NCBI GenBank assembly: GCA_026929865.2
Contig: CM049409.1
Location: forward strand, 11,160,452-11,224,451
Reading direction: 5' to 3'
DNA length: 64,000 nt
Origin: Hyperoplus lanceolatus
Lineage: Eukaryota; Chordata; Actinopteri; Uranoscopiformes; Ammodytidae
A program made the position numbers and the translations under genes. The notes beneath the pieces are model-generated. The model saw only the letters and a program-made list of their open reading frames with translations, did not search any database and was not told the origin of the DNA. Shown piece after piece: positions 22,742 through 38,991 of the stretch (position 1 is its first letter; every line of letters starts with the position of its first letter).

Positions 22742-23388
22742 TATGATGTGGCATTAGTTCTCACTGGTGAAAGGTATATAGTTATTCTCCCACCTCTAAT
22801 TGCCTTTGGACACACATGGTCCTGAGTTTAGCGGTTTGATCATAGAGGTATCCATTAGAGGTGTTGTGTGTATTTTTCCTTTGTTTTAATATATTTTTTA
22901 TTGTCACAAGGCAATTTATAACACCCAAAGGGGGAATCGTTGCATACACTCAGTAGCCTATATATCTACACATACCTACATGCATACACACCTATACACA
23001 TACATACAGATCTTCTCGATGTATTATTCAGATTCACATCGTAGATGTTTCCGTAGAAGAAACAAAAGATATGTTAAAAAAGATTATAATAAATCAAATG
23101 TCAGTACACGGTCAAGGCTCTGCAGACTCGCATGTAAACAGTAAACCCCTTAGTACACACACATCATGGACAGGTATTGGGTCATAAGAAGACATTCTCT
23201 GATCCCAACAAAAAAAACTGCTAGAAAACAAGAATCTCGGAATCATCGACTCAACCCCTAATATACTCTAGCTCATGTTACCCAATGCGTGCATATCATT
23301 TCCTGCAACATTTCCTGCAACGTAAAAAAAAAAAAAAAAAAAAGTGTGTATTTTTCCTATCTTTACTTGTCTTTGATCTTTCTTCTAG
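22742..23388. other. Non-coding stretch before the 23.4-kb exon
   Basis: AT-rich, with a poly(A) run of about 20 at 23322-23343 and a good pyrimidine-rich acceptor (TTTCTTCTAG) at its end. No gene seen. Confidence 0.5.
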
Positions 23389-23494
23389 GCTCAGCTACAA
23401 ACAACCTGGATGCTCCACCCCAACAGCCACATCCGAGCAGCACTTCCCCCCCAGTCAACATGCTTCCTGAGAGAATCCTCCAGCAGCAGCAGTG
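23389..23494 (+). other. 5' leader of the 275-residue protein's exon
   Basis: Begins at the acceptor TTCTTCTAG|GCTCAG. A stop lies in the main frame at 23468, and the first in-frame ATG is at 23495. In another frame the leader stays open to a TGA whose last base is the A of the main ATG (TGATG at 23493-23497). Confidence 0.45.
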
Positions 23495-24322
23495 ATGCCT
23501 GCGTTCAGCCCTCCTTCTCCTCTGCTCTGCGTGCTGCTGTATGTGTCTGTGGCTCTGCAGCGCTCTGACCTCCAGCTGGCTTATGTGACCCAAAACAGCC
23601 TCTCTTACTATACCTGCAGCCGGGACCCGCAGCCCTGCAGCTTCTCTTCGCTCACAGACTATGGATGTGTCCAGCTCCCCACACCGAAGTCACACTCTGC
23701 GGCGTCCCCTGTTTTCCCCAGACGTCTGACTGTTTGGTTCACGTCGCCCTTGAACGTGTCACGTCTGCTCAACAACTCGGAGGTCAGGCACCTCACCCTG
23801 ATCCACTGTGGGCCCGGCCAATCAGGAACCGGGACACCTTCTTCTTCTTCTTCTTCTTCTTCTTCTTCTTCTTCTGTGGAGGAGCATTTTGCCGTCAAGC
23901 ACCTGGAGAGGCTAACGGTGGTGACCGTGCAGCAGAGGCCGCTCCACCCCTCTCCAAACACGGACTCAAACACGGACCCAGACCCCGAAGATAACGGTGC
24001 TCACCTGGACATCGATAGATACAACAACAGAGACAGAGACACAAACCTGGACCTGATCGCAGACCTGAACAGATATTCCTTGGATTTGTCCTCCTCGGCC
24101 CATCAGATCCAAGACATCTTCCTGGACAGAGAGCTGGGAGCAGAGTACCACGAACAGGCCCGGCTGGGAATCATCCAGAGCTCTGTGCTGCAGTGGGGGG
24201 CAGCGGTCAAAGCGTACACAGTCCAGACACACATAGACAACAATGGCGTACTGCCCTTCCCTGACCTCCACCTGCCAAAGTTACAAGAGACGTCCGTCAT
24301 ATATGTCAGCTTTGTGTACTGA
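23495..24322 (+). CDS. Unrecognised secreted-type protein, 275 residues
   Basis: I do not recognise the family. The start is the first ATG in frame after an upstream stop; a GTG one codon earlier was ignored. The N-terminus (PSPLLCVLLYVSVALQRSD) reads as a signal peptide. Four cysteines follow early (YYTCSRDPQPCSF, YGCVQLP, LIHCGPG). Two leucine-spaced stretches (LNNSEVRHLTLIHC and VKHLERLTVVTV) recall leucine-rich repeats but are too few to classify. Between them is a run of 12 serines coded entirely by TCT; then comes an acidic Asn/Asp-rich stretch (about 150-190) and a conserved-looking C-terminus ending ETSVIYVSFVY. No membrane helix follows, so it is likely secreted. GC content and codon use look genuine compared with flanking DNA. 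It may be single-exon, or the stop may hide a later splice. Confidence 0.6.
   Translation: MPAFSPPSPLLCVLLYVSVALQRSDLQLAYVTQNSLSYYTCSRDPQPCSFSSLTDYGCVQLPTPKSHSAASPVFPRRLTVWFTSPLNVSRLLNNSEVRHLTLIHCGPGQSGTGTPSSSSSSSSSSSSVEEHFAVKHLERLTVVTVQQRPLHPSPNTDSNTDPDPEDNGAHLDIDRYNNRDRDTNLDLIADLNRYSLDLSSSAHQIQDIFLDRELGAEYHEQARLGIIQSSVLQWGAAVKAYTVQTHIDNNGVLPFPDLHLPKLQETSVIYVSFVY
23840..23875 (+). repeat. (TCT)12 in-frame serine repeat
   Basis: A pure trinucleotide tract within the secreted-type reading frame. It is likely length-variable between individuals. Confidence 0.9.
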
Positions 24323-24652
24323 ACCAAAGTTACTCCTTTGAGGAGTATGGGAAGGAAAAACATTTAAAATTATCAAGTGTTCCAGGACCTGCAAACAATC
24401 ACTCTCACGCTTCATAGAGATTGAGAATTGGGGGTCAAATGTACTAATTGCAAGTCTTTTTTTGTTGCAAGACTAAAACCTCTGATTTACATTTTGGCAG
24501 TAAGAATATGATATGAACAATGGGTGATAAAAAGGTCATTTGTTTACAGATCATTTTTATCAGACATTTGAGAGGAAAAACAATCCTTTATCCAAGGTTT
24601 AAATCAGAGCTACTCGGTAAAGGTGGCTTATAAAACTGTAAGAGAGAACACA

Positions 24653-24658
24653 AATAAA
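24653..24658 (+). terminator. Candidate polyadenylation signal
   Basis: AATAAA about 330 bp after the stop codon of the 275-residue protein; the first plausible site on that strand. Confidence 0.4.
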
Positions 24659-25900
24659 CAATGACAAAGATGCAAACCACTCTTTTCTGAAAGTACACAT
24701 TTTATACACATGACGAAACCTGCTGGTTTATTGTCCAATTGTTTTAATCATTAGTTTCCCAAGTGGCCTACACACTTTGCACATCTGTATATCATTATGT
24801 TAGATAAGACATTTCAACTAATGAAAAACCCTCTGAGGGACCAAAACAGCCCAAACACTGTTCATCCTAAATCAATAGTCAATAGTCTTTGCAGAGAAAC
24901 AGAGTTTAGTCAAAGCATAGACGTTAGAGGCAGGACATTGAGGACAATTAACTCATTTGCAATTTGTTGCAACATGGCGTCCTCCCAGTTCTGCATTGGC
25001 ATTTATTTTGGTGTGTAAAATCCAAACTGACTTCCTCCTTTGGGATCTACAAATTGCAGTGCATTGTTATCAGTGATACAAGTGGTATTCCCAAATAAAC
25101 GTTTACTTTCCAAATTGAACCACAAGATGGCAGCAGATACATTTGGGTCAAAGAGTGCGAAGCAGACTGTTGAGGTGTTGAGGAAGGACTAGATACATGA
25201 CAGTACTAGGAAACAAAGGTTGTTTTCTTCTTTTTTTTGAGTTAAGTCTACATGTTTAAAGAATACATTATACTTTAAATTTAACAAATGTATAATGACG
25301 CATCTCAGCACTTTAAGGCTTGTGAGCAATGGTATTCTTTATTGAGGTACCATTGTTAGGCATTAATAACGTTACGTATGGCCTTGTATGTATTTGTTTG
25401 AACAAATTAAATGAACAATGTAAATTATCATTGCTTTCAGTTGTTTACAACAAAAGCAGAAATACAATTATCGTTCATGGCTTATGAATTTCTATGATAA
25501 TGATTGATATTCTTATATTTTGTATTAATTCAATTATGTGTTTATTTTTTATATCATTTGTTTCTCTGCTTGATTTGTCCAAATTAAATCACCAACTAGA
25601 GTCAGACAATATAAAAAAAAACACATCCGGAAAAATTCTACAAAAAAATGGTGTCAAAAATATCCTTTATAACTAGCCATATGTGTGAGGATGCAGTTTT
25701 ATATTATGGACATACGATAGTTTATAATTTAGATTTTACATTTACATCATGAGGTATCCACAGCTCTGTAATAAGTGGGAAACAAACCCAAGGTCACCTT
25801 CTTGAGGTGTGTTCAACAATTGTAATGTATTTTCTGTTGTTGTTCCATTGTTGCTTGTTATAATACACAACACAACTAGCCATTAAAAGGGAACGACCGC
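24659..25900. other. AT-rich non-coding stretch
   Basis: No supported gene or transposon ends. Short open frames here lack codon bias. Confidence 0.45.
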
Positions 25901-25909
25901 AGCATGTGT

Positions 25910-26720
25910 CAGGTCTGTGGATACATTTGTCAGCAGGCGCGCGTGCACGTCTCGTGTGTGTTTAGTGCGTGATGACACCTGCCAGAGAGCTGCTTATTTG
26001 CATGATAAACATGCAGCCCATCTTGTTAACCGCCCCGTGAATGCAAACTGATGTCGCCTGTTGATCCTGCACCTGAGAGGTCAGCGCCCACCCCGACACA
26101 CACGGGGGGCAATTACCGGGGAAATCACCGCCGGCGGTGAGGGAAGCAGCAGCCGAACGGCCCGCTCTGCTTATGGAAATCAAGCATATAGGTCGGTGTG
26201 AACCATGACCTCCACTTGGGATAATCTGAAGACAAACTACCCCCAGTAAAAAACAAATCAATTACATGTGTCCGTCTGATACTCGTGATGTATAGAGACC
26301 TCTGAATGCACTCTGTAAATATTTATGTCAGTCTAAAAAAGGTGGACAACAACAAGCCGAGTCTACATTGGATTGATTTTAGGTGGACTCTCCCCCTCCT
26401 CTGCACCCTTTAGTCTTTAACCACGCTGCCGCCTTCTCCTTACCGGCAGTTTAGCAGTAAAACATTTTTATAATCAGACGTTATTGTTCGCCGCCTCCTT
26501 GTGGGAGATGCGCCCATGTTCATTTTTTAAAAGGGCAAATCAGCCATAATTCAGTTTATAAACTGCAGCGCGCAGGGGAGAAATGCCTGGATGAATATTC
26601 ATTAGAGTCCGCCCAAACTGCCACGCTCGGTGATTCATTGGGCATATGTAAATATCACTCACTTTAATTGCCCCTAAACTGACTCAACATAATGTTGTCA
26701 TTAGCAAATTATTACTTATT
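25910..26720. promoter_or_regulatory. Candidate conserved regulatory block
   Basis: Two adjoining patches (about 25910-26260 and 26340-26700) are much richer in GC and CpG than their surroundings and free of repeats. They hold an octamer-like TTTGCAT, AATTACC, CAATTA-type homeodomain cores, TGACCTCC and TATTCATTAG. No coding frame or splice structure is convincing. The position between two developmental/immune genes suits an olig3 enhancer; this is inference only. Confidence 0.3.
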
Positions 26721-28690
26721 TGTGATCCTAATGGTGCGGTATGGCGCGCAGTGCTGAGGCTCCACATATAGCCTATGATTGCAATTACAGCTCTTTTTAT
26801 TCTCAGGGTGAATGCGGAGCCTGATGGATCTGTTGTGTTTGTGTGTGGCTAAAAGGTGGCCAACAATTAACTTCACACTGACACATAGCCTACACGGGTG
26901 ACTTGAGTTGATCCAACCAGACACAAACACAAAATATTCACTCATTAAACTCGGTTATATGGGAATTTTAATGTAGCCTATTTTTTTAAGATCTGTACTG
27001 GAAATAATTTCCCTCGAACATTGTAAGACTATATTTTCTTATAGAGTAATTATATCACTATTATTGTTTGAATGAGATGAATAAATTAAGTCAACTTATT
27101 GATTTCCTTTGTCATATAAATGTTTTTGTAATTTTATGCGACAAGAAAAAATAATATTATGGCATAAGAAAATGTTGAGTGTGTGCAGAAAAATAGCCAA
27201 TCTAAATGTACAGCCTGGTGATTATGTTAGTGACTCATCATCACATCTGAAAGGTCAGATCTCGGGCCAGGCCCAGGAGCAGGCCATCGAAAAGCCAGTT
27301 GGTGGGTCTGGGAGATCCAATCCACCGCTATGTGTGTGAGAAGTATTGGCCCCCTGGTGGTCACCTTTGGTAGTGCAATGTGCATGTGAAAACTTTGAGC
27401 ATCGTGATTTTGTTGTGCTGGACAACATGCCTGGGGTCATACTGTCAGGGTCCGCAGACAGCAGTCTAAAAGCTTGTAATAGGAAAACAAGAACACAGCA
27501 CACAGGACAATGTTATTGTGACTCTGCTGGACCCAGGTAAAACCTTGTCCTGTAAATTGACAGTTTGAGATGATTTTGGTTAATACTCGGGCTATAAATA
27601 AGACATGGCAATAAAAGCAAATCCTCACATTCAACTACTATCCTAATCAAGAAATCAGAAACATATGAAAATGAAATGGAAGTCAGAAGTAAGAAATATC
27701 TTTTTTCGAGTTATTTCTTGTTATTTCTGAGTTATTTCTGTTTTTATTATTTACTATTTATTGAAGGTTCTGGCAATAATCACATTAAGGTCTAAATTAT
27801 TGTTATTTTTATTGAAGCCTGAAGTTTCAATCTTCTGCTCATTTGTAAGTAAAATGTGAGACATTAACTCTGAAAATCACTAATACAGTACAAATGATTG
27901 ATTTTTGTCCGAGTTGTTTTCCATCTTACACGACTGTGACATATTTTGAACTATAGTTAAAATACTGATTTATGTTTCTAAAATATTCAGTAACTGGTAT
28001 GTAACTGGTCCTTTAAAAGTGCACTTCAATTAAATGAAACTAGAATCAGCTTAAACTGACTTTTAAAGAGAAACAATCAACATTCTGATCATGCACTGAG
28101 AAGTGTTTGATCACTTGATATTTCCAGTTCTATATATCTCGAACGTTTCACCGAACATATACGTTTGGATTGAATACAAGGCACAGGAAAAAAGTGCTTT
28201 TCCCCCTTTGCAAATAGCCATAATTATTACTGGTCTGAAATGTTTTCTTGATTAAATACATATTATAATATACACACAGTGGGCCTAAATAGGTTTCTGT
28301 TTATATTTGTACACTTTGTTTTAAATCTCCTCAAATCCCCTGAGATTTGAGGAGAATTTTTCGTTTGAACACAAATAAAAGAACGTTTACTTCGGAAAAC
28401 AAAGCTCAGCATCAGATTTGCATCATTTACCCAAATCCTCTGTCTCTAAACTCCTCTGTGACTCCAGCTGAACAACGGGGCGGATGCATCTTTTAAAATA
28501 AACTACTGTCTGTGTGTTAAAAAACAGAACAGAAAAGAAAAAAAATGTCACAGTGTGCACACCACGACCTGGTCTGGAGTTGTTTTATAGAAGCAGCAGC
28601 AGTTTGAAACAACAACCATGACAAAACAGGCCCACAAAACAGAGGGAGCGAGAAAGAAGGACAGGCAGCGACAAATAATGATGTGTGTGG

Positions 28691-28691
<1 letters not shown>
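26721..28691. other. Non-coding stretch with one short hairpin
   Basis: No gene seen. A 12-bp-arm inverted repeat (TCTCCTCAAATC facing GATTTGAGGAGA) occurs near 28327-28356. Confidence 0.45.
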
Positions 28692-28749
<58 letters not shown>

Positions 28750-28801
28750 GTGTGTGTGTGTGTGTGTGTGTGTGTGTCTCTCTGTGTGTGTGTTTGTGTG
28801 T

Positions 28802-28889
<88 letters not shown>
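28692..28889. repeat. (TG)n compound microsatellite
   Basis: About 198 bp of TG repeats broken by TTG, TCTC and TTTG interruptions. Confidence 0.97.
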
Positions 28890-28890
<1 letters not shown>

Positions 28891-29200
28891 TGTGTGCATC
28901 TGTGAGAGAGTGTGAGGGAGCTAATAAAGTAATGTGATGGATGATCTCCTTTCTCCCAGAGAGACCAGCACCATGTAAATTGGCCCACACAATGCATTAT
29001 GGATAAGGCAGTTGAGATTATAGCTTGTTAATGTGTCCCTCCCTCGTCCCCTCCCTCTTCTCTATCCCCTCTTGTCTTGCATCTCTCTCTCCCTCTCTCT
29101 CCATCCCTCTGCTTCAGCTCAGGCAGTGACATGGTCACCTCATTGTCGGGGCGCGTGGGTCTTTTGGGTGCAGATGGAGAGGGAGAGGAGCTGTACTGCA

Positions 29201-29244
29201 GTGTGTGTGTGTGTGTCAGTGTGTGTGTGTGTGTGTGTGTGTGT

Positions 29245-29299
<55 letters not shown>
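29201..29299. repeat. (GT)n microsatellite with CA interruptions
   Basis: Tract interrupted twice by GTCAGT. Confidence 0.97.
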
Positions 29300-29302
<3 letters not shown>

Positions 29303-29497
29303 ATACATTATATTACTCACATTGTTGGAACACAAATGTACTCACAGAGTCACACACCTGGTCCCTACGAGGTAAACTGAAACATTTTAGAATAATGATT
29401 TGGTTTGTGGTTACAGTTAGGACTATGTTTAACATGTTATATCCAGTGAATAAATGCAAGCCAGAGTAATGTCCACCTTAGTGACAAAAACAAGTTA

Positions 29498-29501
<4 letters not shown>

Positions 29502-29566
<65 letters not shown>

Positions 29567-29590
29567 AGCGTGTGTGTGTGTGTGTGTGTG
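29502..29590. repeat. (GT)n microsatellite
   Basis: Tract with one GCGTGAGCG interruption near the right end. Confidence 0.97.
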
Positions 29591-29878
29591 ACAGTGAGCC
29601 AGTAACCAGGCAGCCTGCAGAGACAGTCCGTCAGCAGGGGCCAGTGCTGTGGACATATGTCTCCTCCCCTCCTCACCCACCCTGCACCCCCTTCAGTCCT
29701 CCTAGAGGGTGCCAACCCCCCAGCTACCTCCCTCCATCCCCCTTCAACTCCCATACCCCCTCCCCCCACACACACACACAACACCACCACCTTGCAGGCC
29801 TTTCCAGGGACCCATCTGTTGAAGCAGGACCAAAGGAGCTGGCATAGCATGGCTGTGTCACTAACTAGTAGGGGTATT

Positions 29879-30020
<142 letters not shown>

Positions 30021-30492
30021 CAGGGCAGTAGATGGTAGACGGTCATTATGCATTTTTGGGGGGATTTTCATAATTGATTAGTGATTAACACCATCCTAAT
30101 ACAATACACTAATGTGTTTGTACAATCTCCTTTCAGGCATGCATCTCATTATGTCAGTTTACAGTTTAACATGTCTAAATCTGCTCCCTAACAATTTTGA
30201 AGTCTTGAATGTAATCACATTAAGCGTGAAAGCTGCAGCAGCACAAGGTTAAAAATGCACAGATAGAGATTGAATGTGCTATTCGGCCCGTACTAAATGC
30301 ATTACCTCAATCATCATGCACAAAAAAACTGCTTATCTGGCAAAACCTGTAAACTTACCAATCTTAAATTCTTGGGAAGATGTATCATCTCATATATTTT
30401 ACCCTTGTTGTGCAACCAGTGCAGAAGATTTTCAAGAAAAAAAAGTGCACACAAATACACACACACACACGCACACACGCGCGCACGCACGC

Positions 30493-30545
<53 letters not shown>

Positions 30546-31616
30546 GTAGTCCTACAGGTAGAGGATCTTGAGGAGATATTCACTTATTTTCACAAAAAGT
30601 GAAGCATAGCATTTTACATTCAGCTACCATTTGACAAAAATAATCAAGGGGGACACATTTTTATTGTGATGGATCGCTTCTCTAGCATAAGTTTTGCAGC
30701 CAAAACCTTTGTAGTTTAGAGCTATAACTATCGACTAAGATCAGAGTTTAAAACTTGTGCCGTGCTTTGGCAAGTGGTCAGCGCCGGGGATGTAAAACAT
30801 ATGCAATATATACGCAACTGGCCAACAACATTCAGAAAACCAGCTGTATGGTCCTTTAAGCGGTCTAATAAACAAGTGAACAGGAACCAGCAGGAAAATG
30901 GCTGAACGATCCCAGTGAGAGCTCAACACCTGCACACACTCAGCTCACCAAGACAGCTGTTCTGACTCACTCTCTTAGAGATCTGCTCCATTGATATGTG
31001 TTGACTCTGTAGGACTACAATGTCTTTAGGCCACAGAAACCTGATAAGGTCGCCTTGTTTGTTTTGTTTAGATGTACGATTAGATGAAACTCTCCATTTG
31101 GATGTTTTTAAAAAAATGTTATTAAATAGCAAAAGCCAACATGCAAAAACTCTTTGTCACTCTGTTGTACATGATGCTTTGATAAATAACCACACAAGGG
31201 CCAAACAGATCTTTGCCTGCGCCTTCTCATAATTAATGCTGCTGCTGTGTTCATGTTTATGTAGTTAACAAGTTAACAGGAATGAAGAAACTGAATATAC
31301 CTCAGTTTCAACCATTGTCTTTACTCTAGTTGTCCTAAAACCTAGAGACAGGCAATCTACAAGGATATAAATCAGGGAAGAGCAGAACTCTTCTTACAAT
31401 TTTGAAACTGGAAACATATACTTACCAGTTATTGATTATCAAAATGTTTGGTGATTAGTTTTCTGCCAATTTATCAACTAATAGTTTCATTGCCAGACAA
31501 GACAACACTTACAGAACCTTGAAGATCAGTTGTTAAGGTTTATCATGGGGGTTTAAATCAAGTAGTGTGTTTCCAGCTCGGTACATCTTATTTGGGTAAT
31601 CTAGATAAACCAAGCA

Positions 31617-31621
<5 letters not shown>
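30021..31621. other. Non-coding stretch with one (AC)n tract
   Basis: An (AC/GC)n array lies at about 30457-30540; otherwise the sequence is AT-rich and without supported genes. Confidence 0.5.

Positions 31622-31685
<64 letters not shown>
31622..31685. repeat. (TG)n array, left flank of the LINE
   Basis: Pure 64-bp tract ending exactly where the LINE's 5' leader begins (CTGTTTCCGGG). Confidence 0.97.
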
Positions 31686-35308
<3,623 letters not shown>

Positions 35309-35420
35309 AGTTTGGTAGGACCCTCCACGGCTGTGTGTGTGGGTGGTTGCCTCCACCCATTAGAACGGGTCATCTCTCTCCCATGGGAAGTTTTCACGGC
35401 TGTGGAGCGGATTAGGAGCT

Positions 35421-35422
35421 GG

Positions 35423-35448
<26 letters not shown>
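35421..35448. repeat. (GA)n tract
   Basis: Short purine repeat followed by a G run. Confidence 0.9.
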
Positions 35449-35456
<8 letters not shown>

Positions 35457-36854
35457 AGGAGGAGAGATTATTGGGCACTAGGCTGTACAGAGGAAGGAGA
35501 GAATCACAGAAAGAGAGCATTAGGATCTACACTTCAGCGTTTGTTTGTGGTGTGTTGCTGACACTCATCCGGAGTGCTTGGGTTTACAGTGAGGACTAAT
35601 GGAGAAACAAGTGAACGCTATAGCGTCTTGTCACAAGTGGCCTCTTCAACAAAGAAGAGAGAGAGAGAGAGAGGAGGTGCAGGGAGAAACGAGAGGAGAA
35701 TGTTGGGTTAAAGAGAGACTATCCTAACACAGTTAAAATGACATACTTACACAATGGCACGGCACTGAAAAAGACAAATGGGTTTCCATCTAACTATCAG
35801 GTTAAATCAACGACTACGTAGGTTTTATCATGCTAAACCAATATTCAGATATTTACTAAACACATATTTTTTGGTTTCAAAAGAATTCACAAACATATAA
35901 CTAATACTTACAAAGCACTTGATTTAGGCAATTTAAGTTCGGATTGACTGAACTAAATGCATACTCAAACACGCTCTTTTTTTTCTTGGAGATTTTGGTC
36001 GTAAAACACTGAGGTAGGGGATTGCCAACAGAGGCATCAGTACTATTGCTAATTAAATATGCAGCACGTTAAATTAAGTTTAAAAAATATTGTATAAATG
36101 ATGGTGCAACAGAAAATGTGTTGTTGGACGCATAGCGGCACCCCAGGAATTAGGTTAGAGATACCACCATATTTGGTCCTATCCACTACCAAGAAATACA
36201 AACACAGAACCAGTAATATCAAAGCCAATTTATGATTGAAGGCTGCTAATGTGCCGACATGTAAGGGAAGACAATACGCCATTATTTTTCAAGTGAAGGC
36301 ATCGTTAATATGCTTCTTCTGAAAATTGAAACCCTTTGCCAAACATCCTTTCGTTTTACTTTCTTTCAAGTTGTAAATAACACAATCAAAAGTATTTCTA
36401 CGAAGGTAGATAACAAATTTTTTTGTGTGTGAACCAACTTGCTTTATATTACAGTATATTGTAGGACTATTCTGTTGCTGCTGTGATGCACTTCTGCTCA
36501 TGTTTGACTATTTTGTAGAGACATAAAGCCAACGTTTAGCTGTGTGTCACTTTAAAACACTTTCTCAGTGTCTAACACACATCAGAAAACACCTGCCAAC
36601 ATGCCTCATTCCACAATCAATTGTGTCCCATCTCATATTCCTAATGAATTGCTGCAGTCAGAGCTGCTGTAATGAGACTTTATACTTTTTATACGACTTT
36701 CTTTATGGAATGTTTACTTCACGTCTTAGTGGCTTTCTGAATAGAGCCTGAAGGTGATTAAGACTAAAAAGTGAAACAAGCATTAAACCAGAGTAAGTTC
36801 TTCATTTACAATTAGAATTTGAACTATGGTCTTTAACTGCTGTCTCTTTCATTC

Positions 36855-36855
<1 letters not shown>
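35449..36855. other. Non-coding stretch
   Basis: AT-rich, no supported gene or transposon; a second GA-rich patch lies near 35657-35674. Confidence 0.45.

Positions 36856-36926
<71 letters not shown>
36856..36926. repeat. (AC)n microsatellite
   Basis: Pure tract of about 70 bp. Confidence 0.97.
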
Positions 36927-36930
<4 letters not shown>

Positions 36931-37069
36931 TGGAGCACCAGCCGGCAGTTGGTCTTGAAGAGGCAAATTCCTCTGCAGCATTTTCTCAACATCGTAAAGC
37001 GTCTGCCGTTAAAGCGATGTTTTTTCAATCCGTCTGCTCTCCCTGACATTTCCAGATAGCGTTGGCGTT

Positions 37070-37345
37070 AGGTTGATTTGGGGGAATTTGCACACCATAT
37101 GCTGCGGTGTCACACACCTACATTTGAGCGGGCTATGGCTCTGCAGTCCCTAATAGCAGCATCAACGGAGCTTGTTTATCAAACGCGTCTGTTAATGTTA
37201 TTTATTGGGAGTCTGCCCGCTATCCAGTTCCTCCGTGCATGCTAAGGAGACAGACATAAGATATGCAAATGTTAACGTCGGCCCAACTTCACGGCAGTAA
37301 AACAGAGCATTTGCATTTGATGTAGCACATAATAAACGGGTTATT
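37070..37345. promoter_or_regulatory. Candidate conserved enhancer
   Basis: A repeat-free block with two octamer-type motifs (ATGCAAAT near 37263 and ATTTGCAT near 37310), homeodomain-like cores (GTTAATG, TTATTAG) and more CpG than its flanks. The location about 8 kb upstream of olig3 suits a neural enhancer. Inference only. Confidence 0.3.
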
Positions 37346-37771
37346 AGCATTTTAAATGCGTCAAACAAACTTGAAAAATGTGGCCTGTGCTAATGTGGTT
37401 TTTATTATTGCTATTCAAAACACACATACACATGCCACATGTGCCTTCAAACATGGACAGGAAAGTGTGCCTGAGCAGACACATAAATATAAAGCTGCTG
37501 TACACAGGAGCAAACTGATGTCACAAGGCAAAGAGGCACAGCACAGATGATGTGTGTTCACTCTCTCCATCTCTTTTTCTCTCACACCGTAAACTTTCTC
37601 TCAGAGAAATAGAATATGCAGACGATTCATTTCATCCTTCCAGCCCAGAAGAAAGAAGGCCTGGGTCCAGTTCTGACAAGCAACGACCATTAAGTAATGA
37701 CCTTTTAAATGGTTTGAACAAAAGGTCAACCGTTGAAAAAATTATTCAAGAAAATGTTACACACTAGTAGG

Positions 37772-37832
37772 CTAGTAGGAACTCCATGTGTGTATATATA
37801 TATATATACATGGAGCCCCTACTAGCCCTTTA
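37772..37832. repeat. Short fold-back repeat around an (AT)n core
   Basis: GGCTAGTAGG and CTCCATGT on the left pair with ACATGGAG and CCTACTAGCC on the right, with a TATATATA loop. It looks like a tiny palindromic insertion; no target duplication was defined. Confidence 0.65.
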
Positions 37833-38990
37833 CTTTTATCTACAGTACATGTGCATTACAGCTCTTTCTGCCACAATCTTAACGTTAACAACAAAGTGAT
37901 TGCAAGAAGTGTTGCTGCTGTGCAAAAGAAGCGCATCATTCAGTAAAGATTTGGCCCCAATTTCTCTTGTCTTTTTAGTCCTCCATGTAAATGCAAAGTG
38001 CAGAGGAAAGATTGTGTATGTTGCAGCCGCTAGCTGAAAAAGTTTATTCTGTCAAAATTCAACAAGTTTCACAAGGATCTTTAATATTGCAGTGTTCTAT
38101 GGATTTTGTGTGTAGGCGGGATATCTGCACATCAATCCAGCTTAAAGACTACATGTTTATCATTCTATCAGATGTAACAGCTCATAAACAAAGTTAAAAA
38201 TCCCAGAGAGGGACTGAACAACATAACTCTTCCTTACATAAAAAGGAGACTTGCAGATTAGGAACAGGAAAAGATAAAGCATGTGTTTTTGCATGGCTTG
38301 AGTGAGTAGTCATTTTGTACATACATGTATGTCCTGTTCTACGTGATTGTTATTATTGCTATTCATAGAGCTATTCATTCATTTGAACTCTTTCTGGAGC
38401 AGCCATGTTGGTGCTATATCCATCACTGACCTGAGCATTCATTTCAGCCTCATCAGCAGCACTGTCCCATCAACACAGAGCTGTGCTTTACTTCCGTTGC
38501 AGATGACGTTTCACCAGTTGTGTTCCCTTCTCACCATCAGTGCATTTGGGGAAAATGTAAAGAGGCCTTTTCTGGATAATTGATTATTGATTTGGATTTC
38601 TGAAGTATTCATGAGCAGCATTTGATAAATCTTTGTACACTTTGTTGTTGGCTAAAGTCAGTCCAGACTATCGACTAAAATAACCAAGAAGCATGGACCG
38701 TTTAGGTTTTATTGCCCCTCTTATGGAGATGATCTGAGAGTGGGCACAGAGCGCCAGAGGAGATCCGTCTGAATTGTTGTTTCATTAGCGGTTAATGAAG
38801 TGATAATCTCTCTAACTGGAGCTAGGCCTCCAACTGATGGAATATGTGTGTGTGTGTGTCTTGGGTCCTACATACATACTGTATGTTTGTATGCGTGTAC
38901 TACAATGGTGAAGGTGCATGTTTACAATCCATGAGTGTGTGATGATCTTGTAAACAATAAGATTTAGCTGGATGGACACTAATCAGTCAG
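37833..38990. other. Non-coding stretch
   Basis: No gene or element recognised; isolated short open frames only. Confidence 0.45.

Positions 38991-38991
<1 letters not shown>

Noticed and set aside
23659-24363. Alternative and antisense frames over the 275-residue protein
   Set aside because: They contain poly-Phe or poly-Glu from the (TCT)n tract and lack a leader or cysteine pattern.
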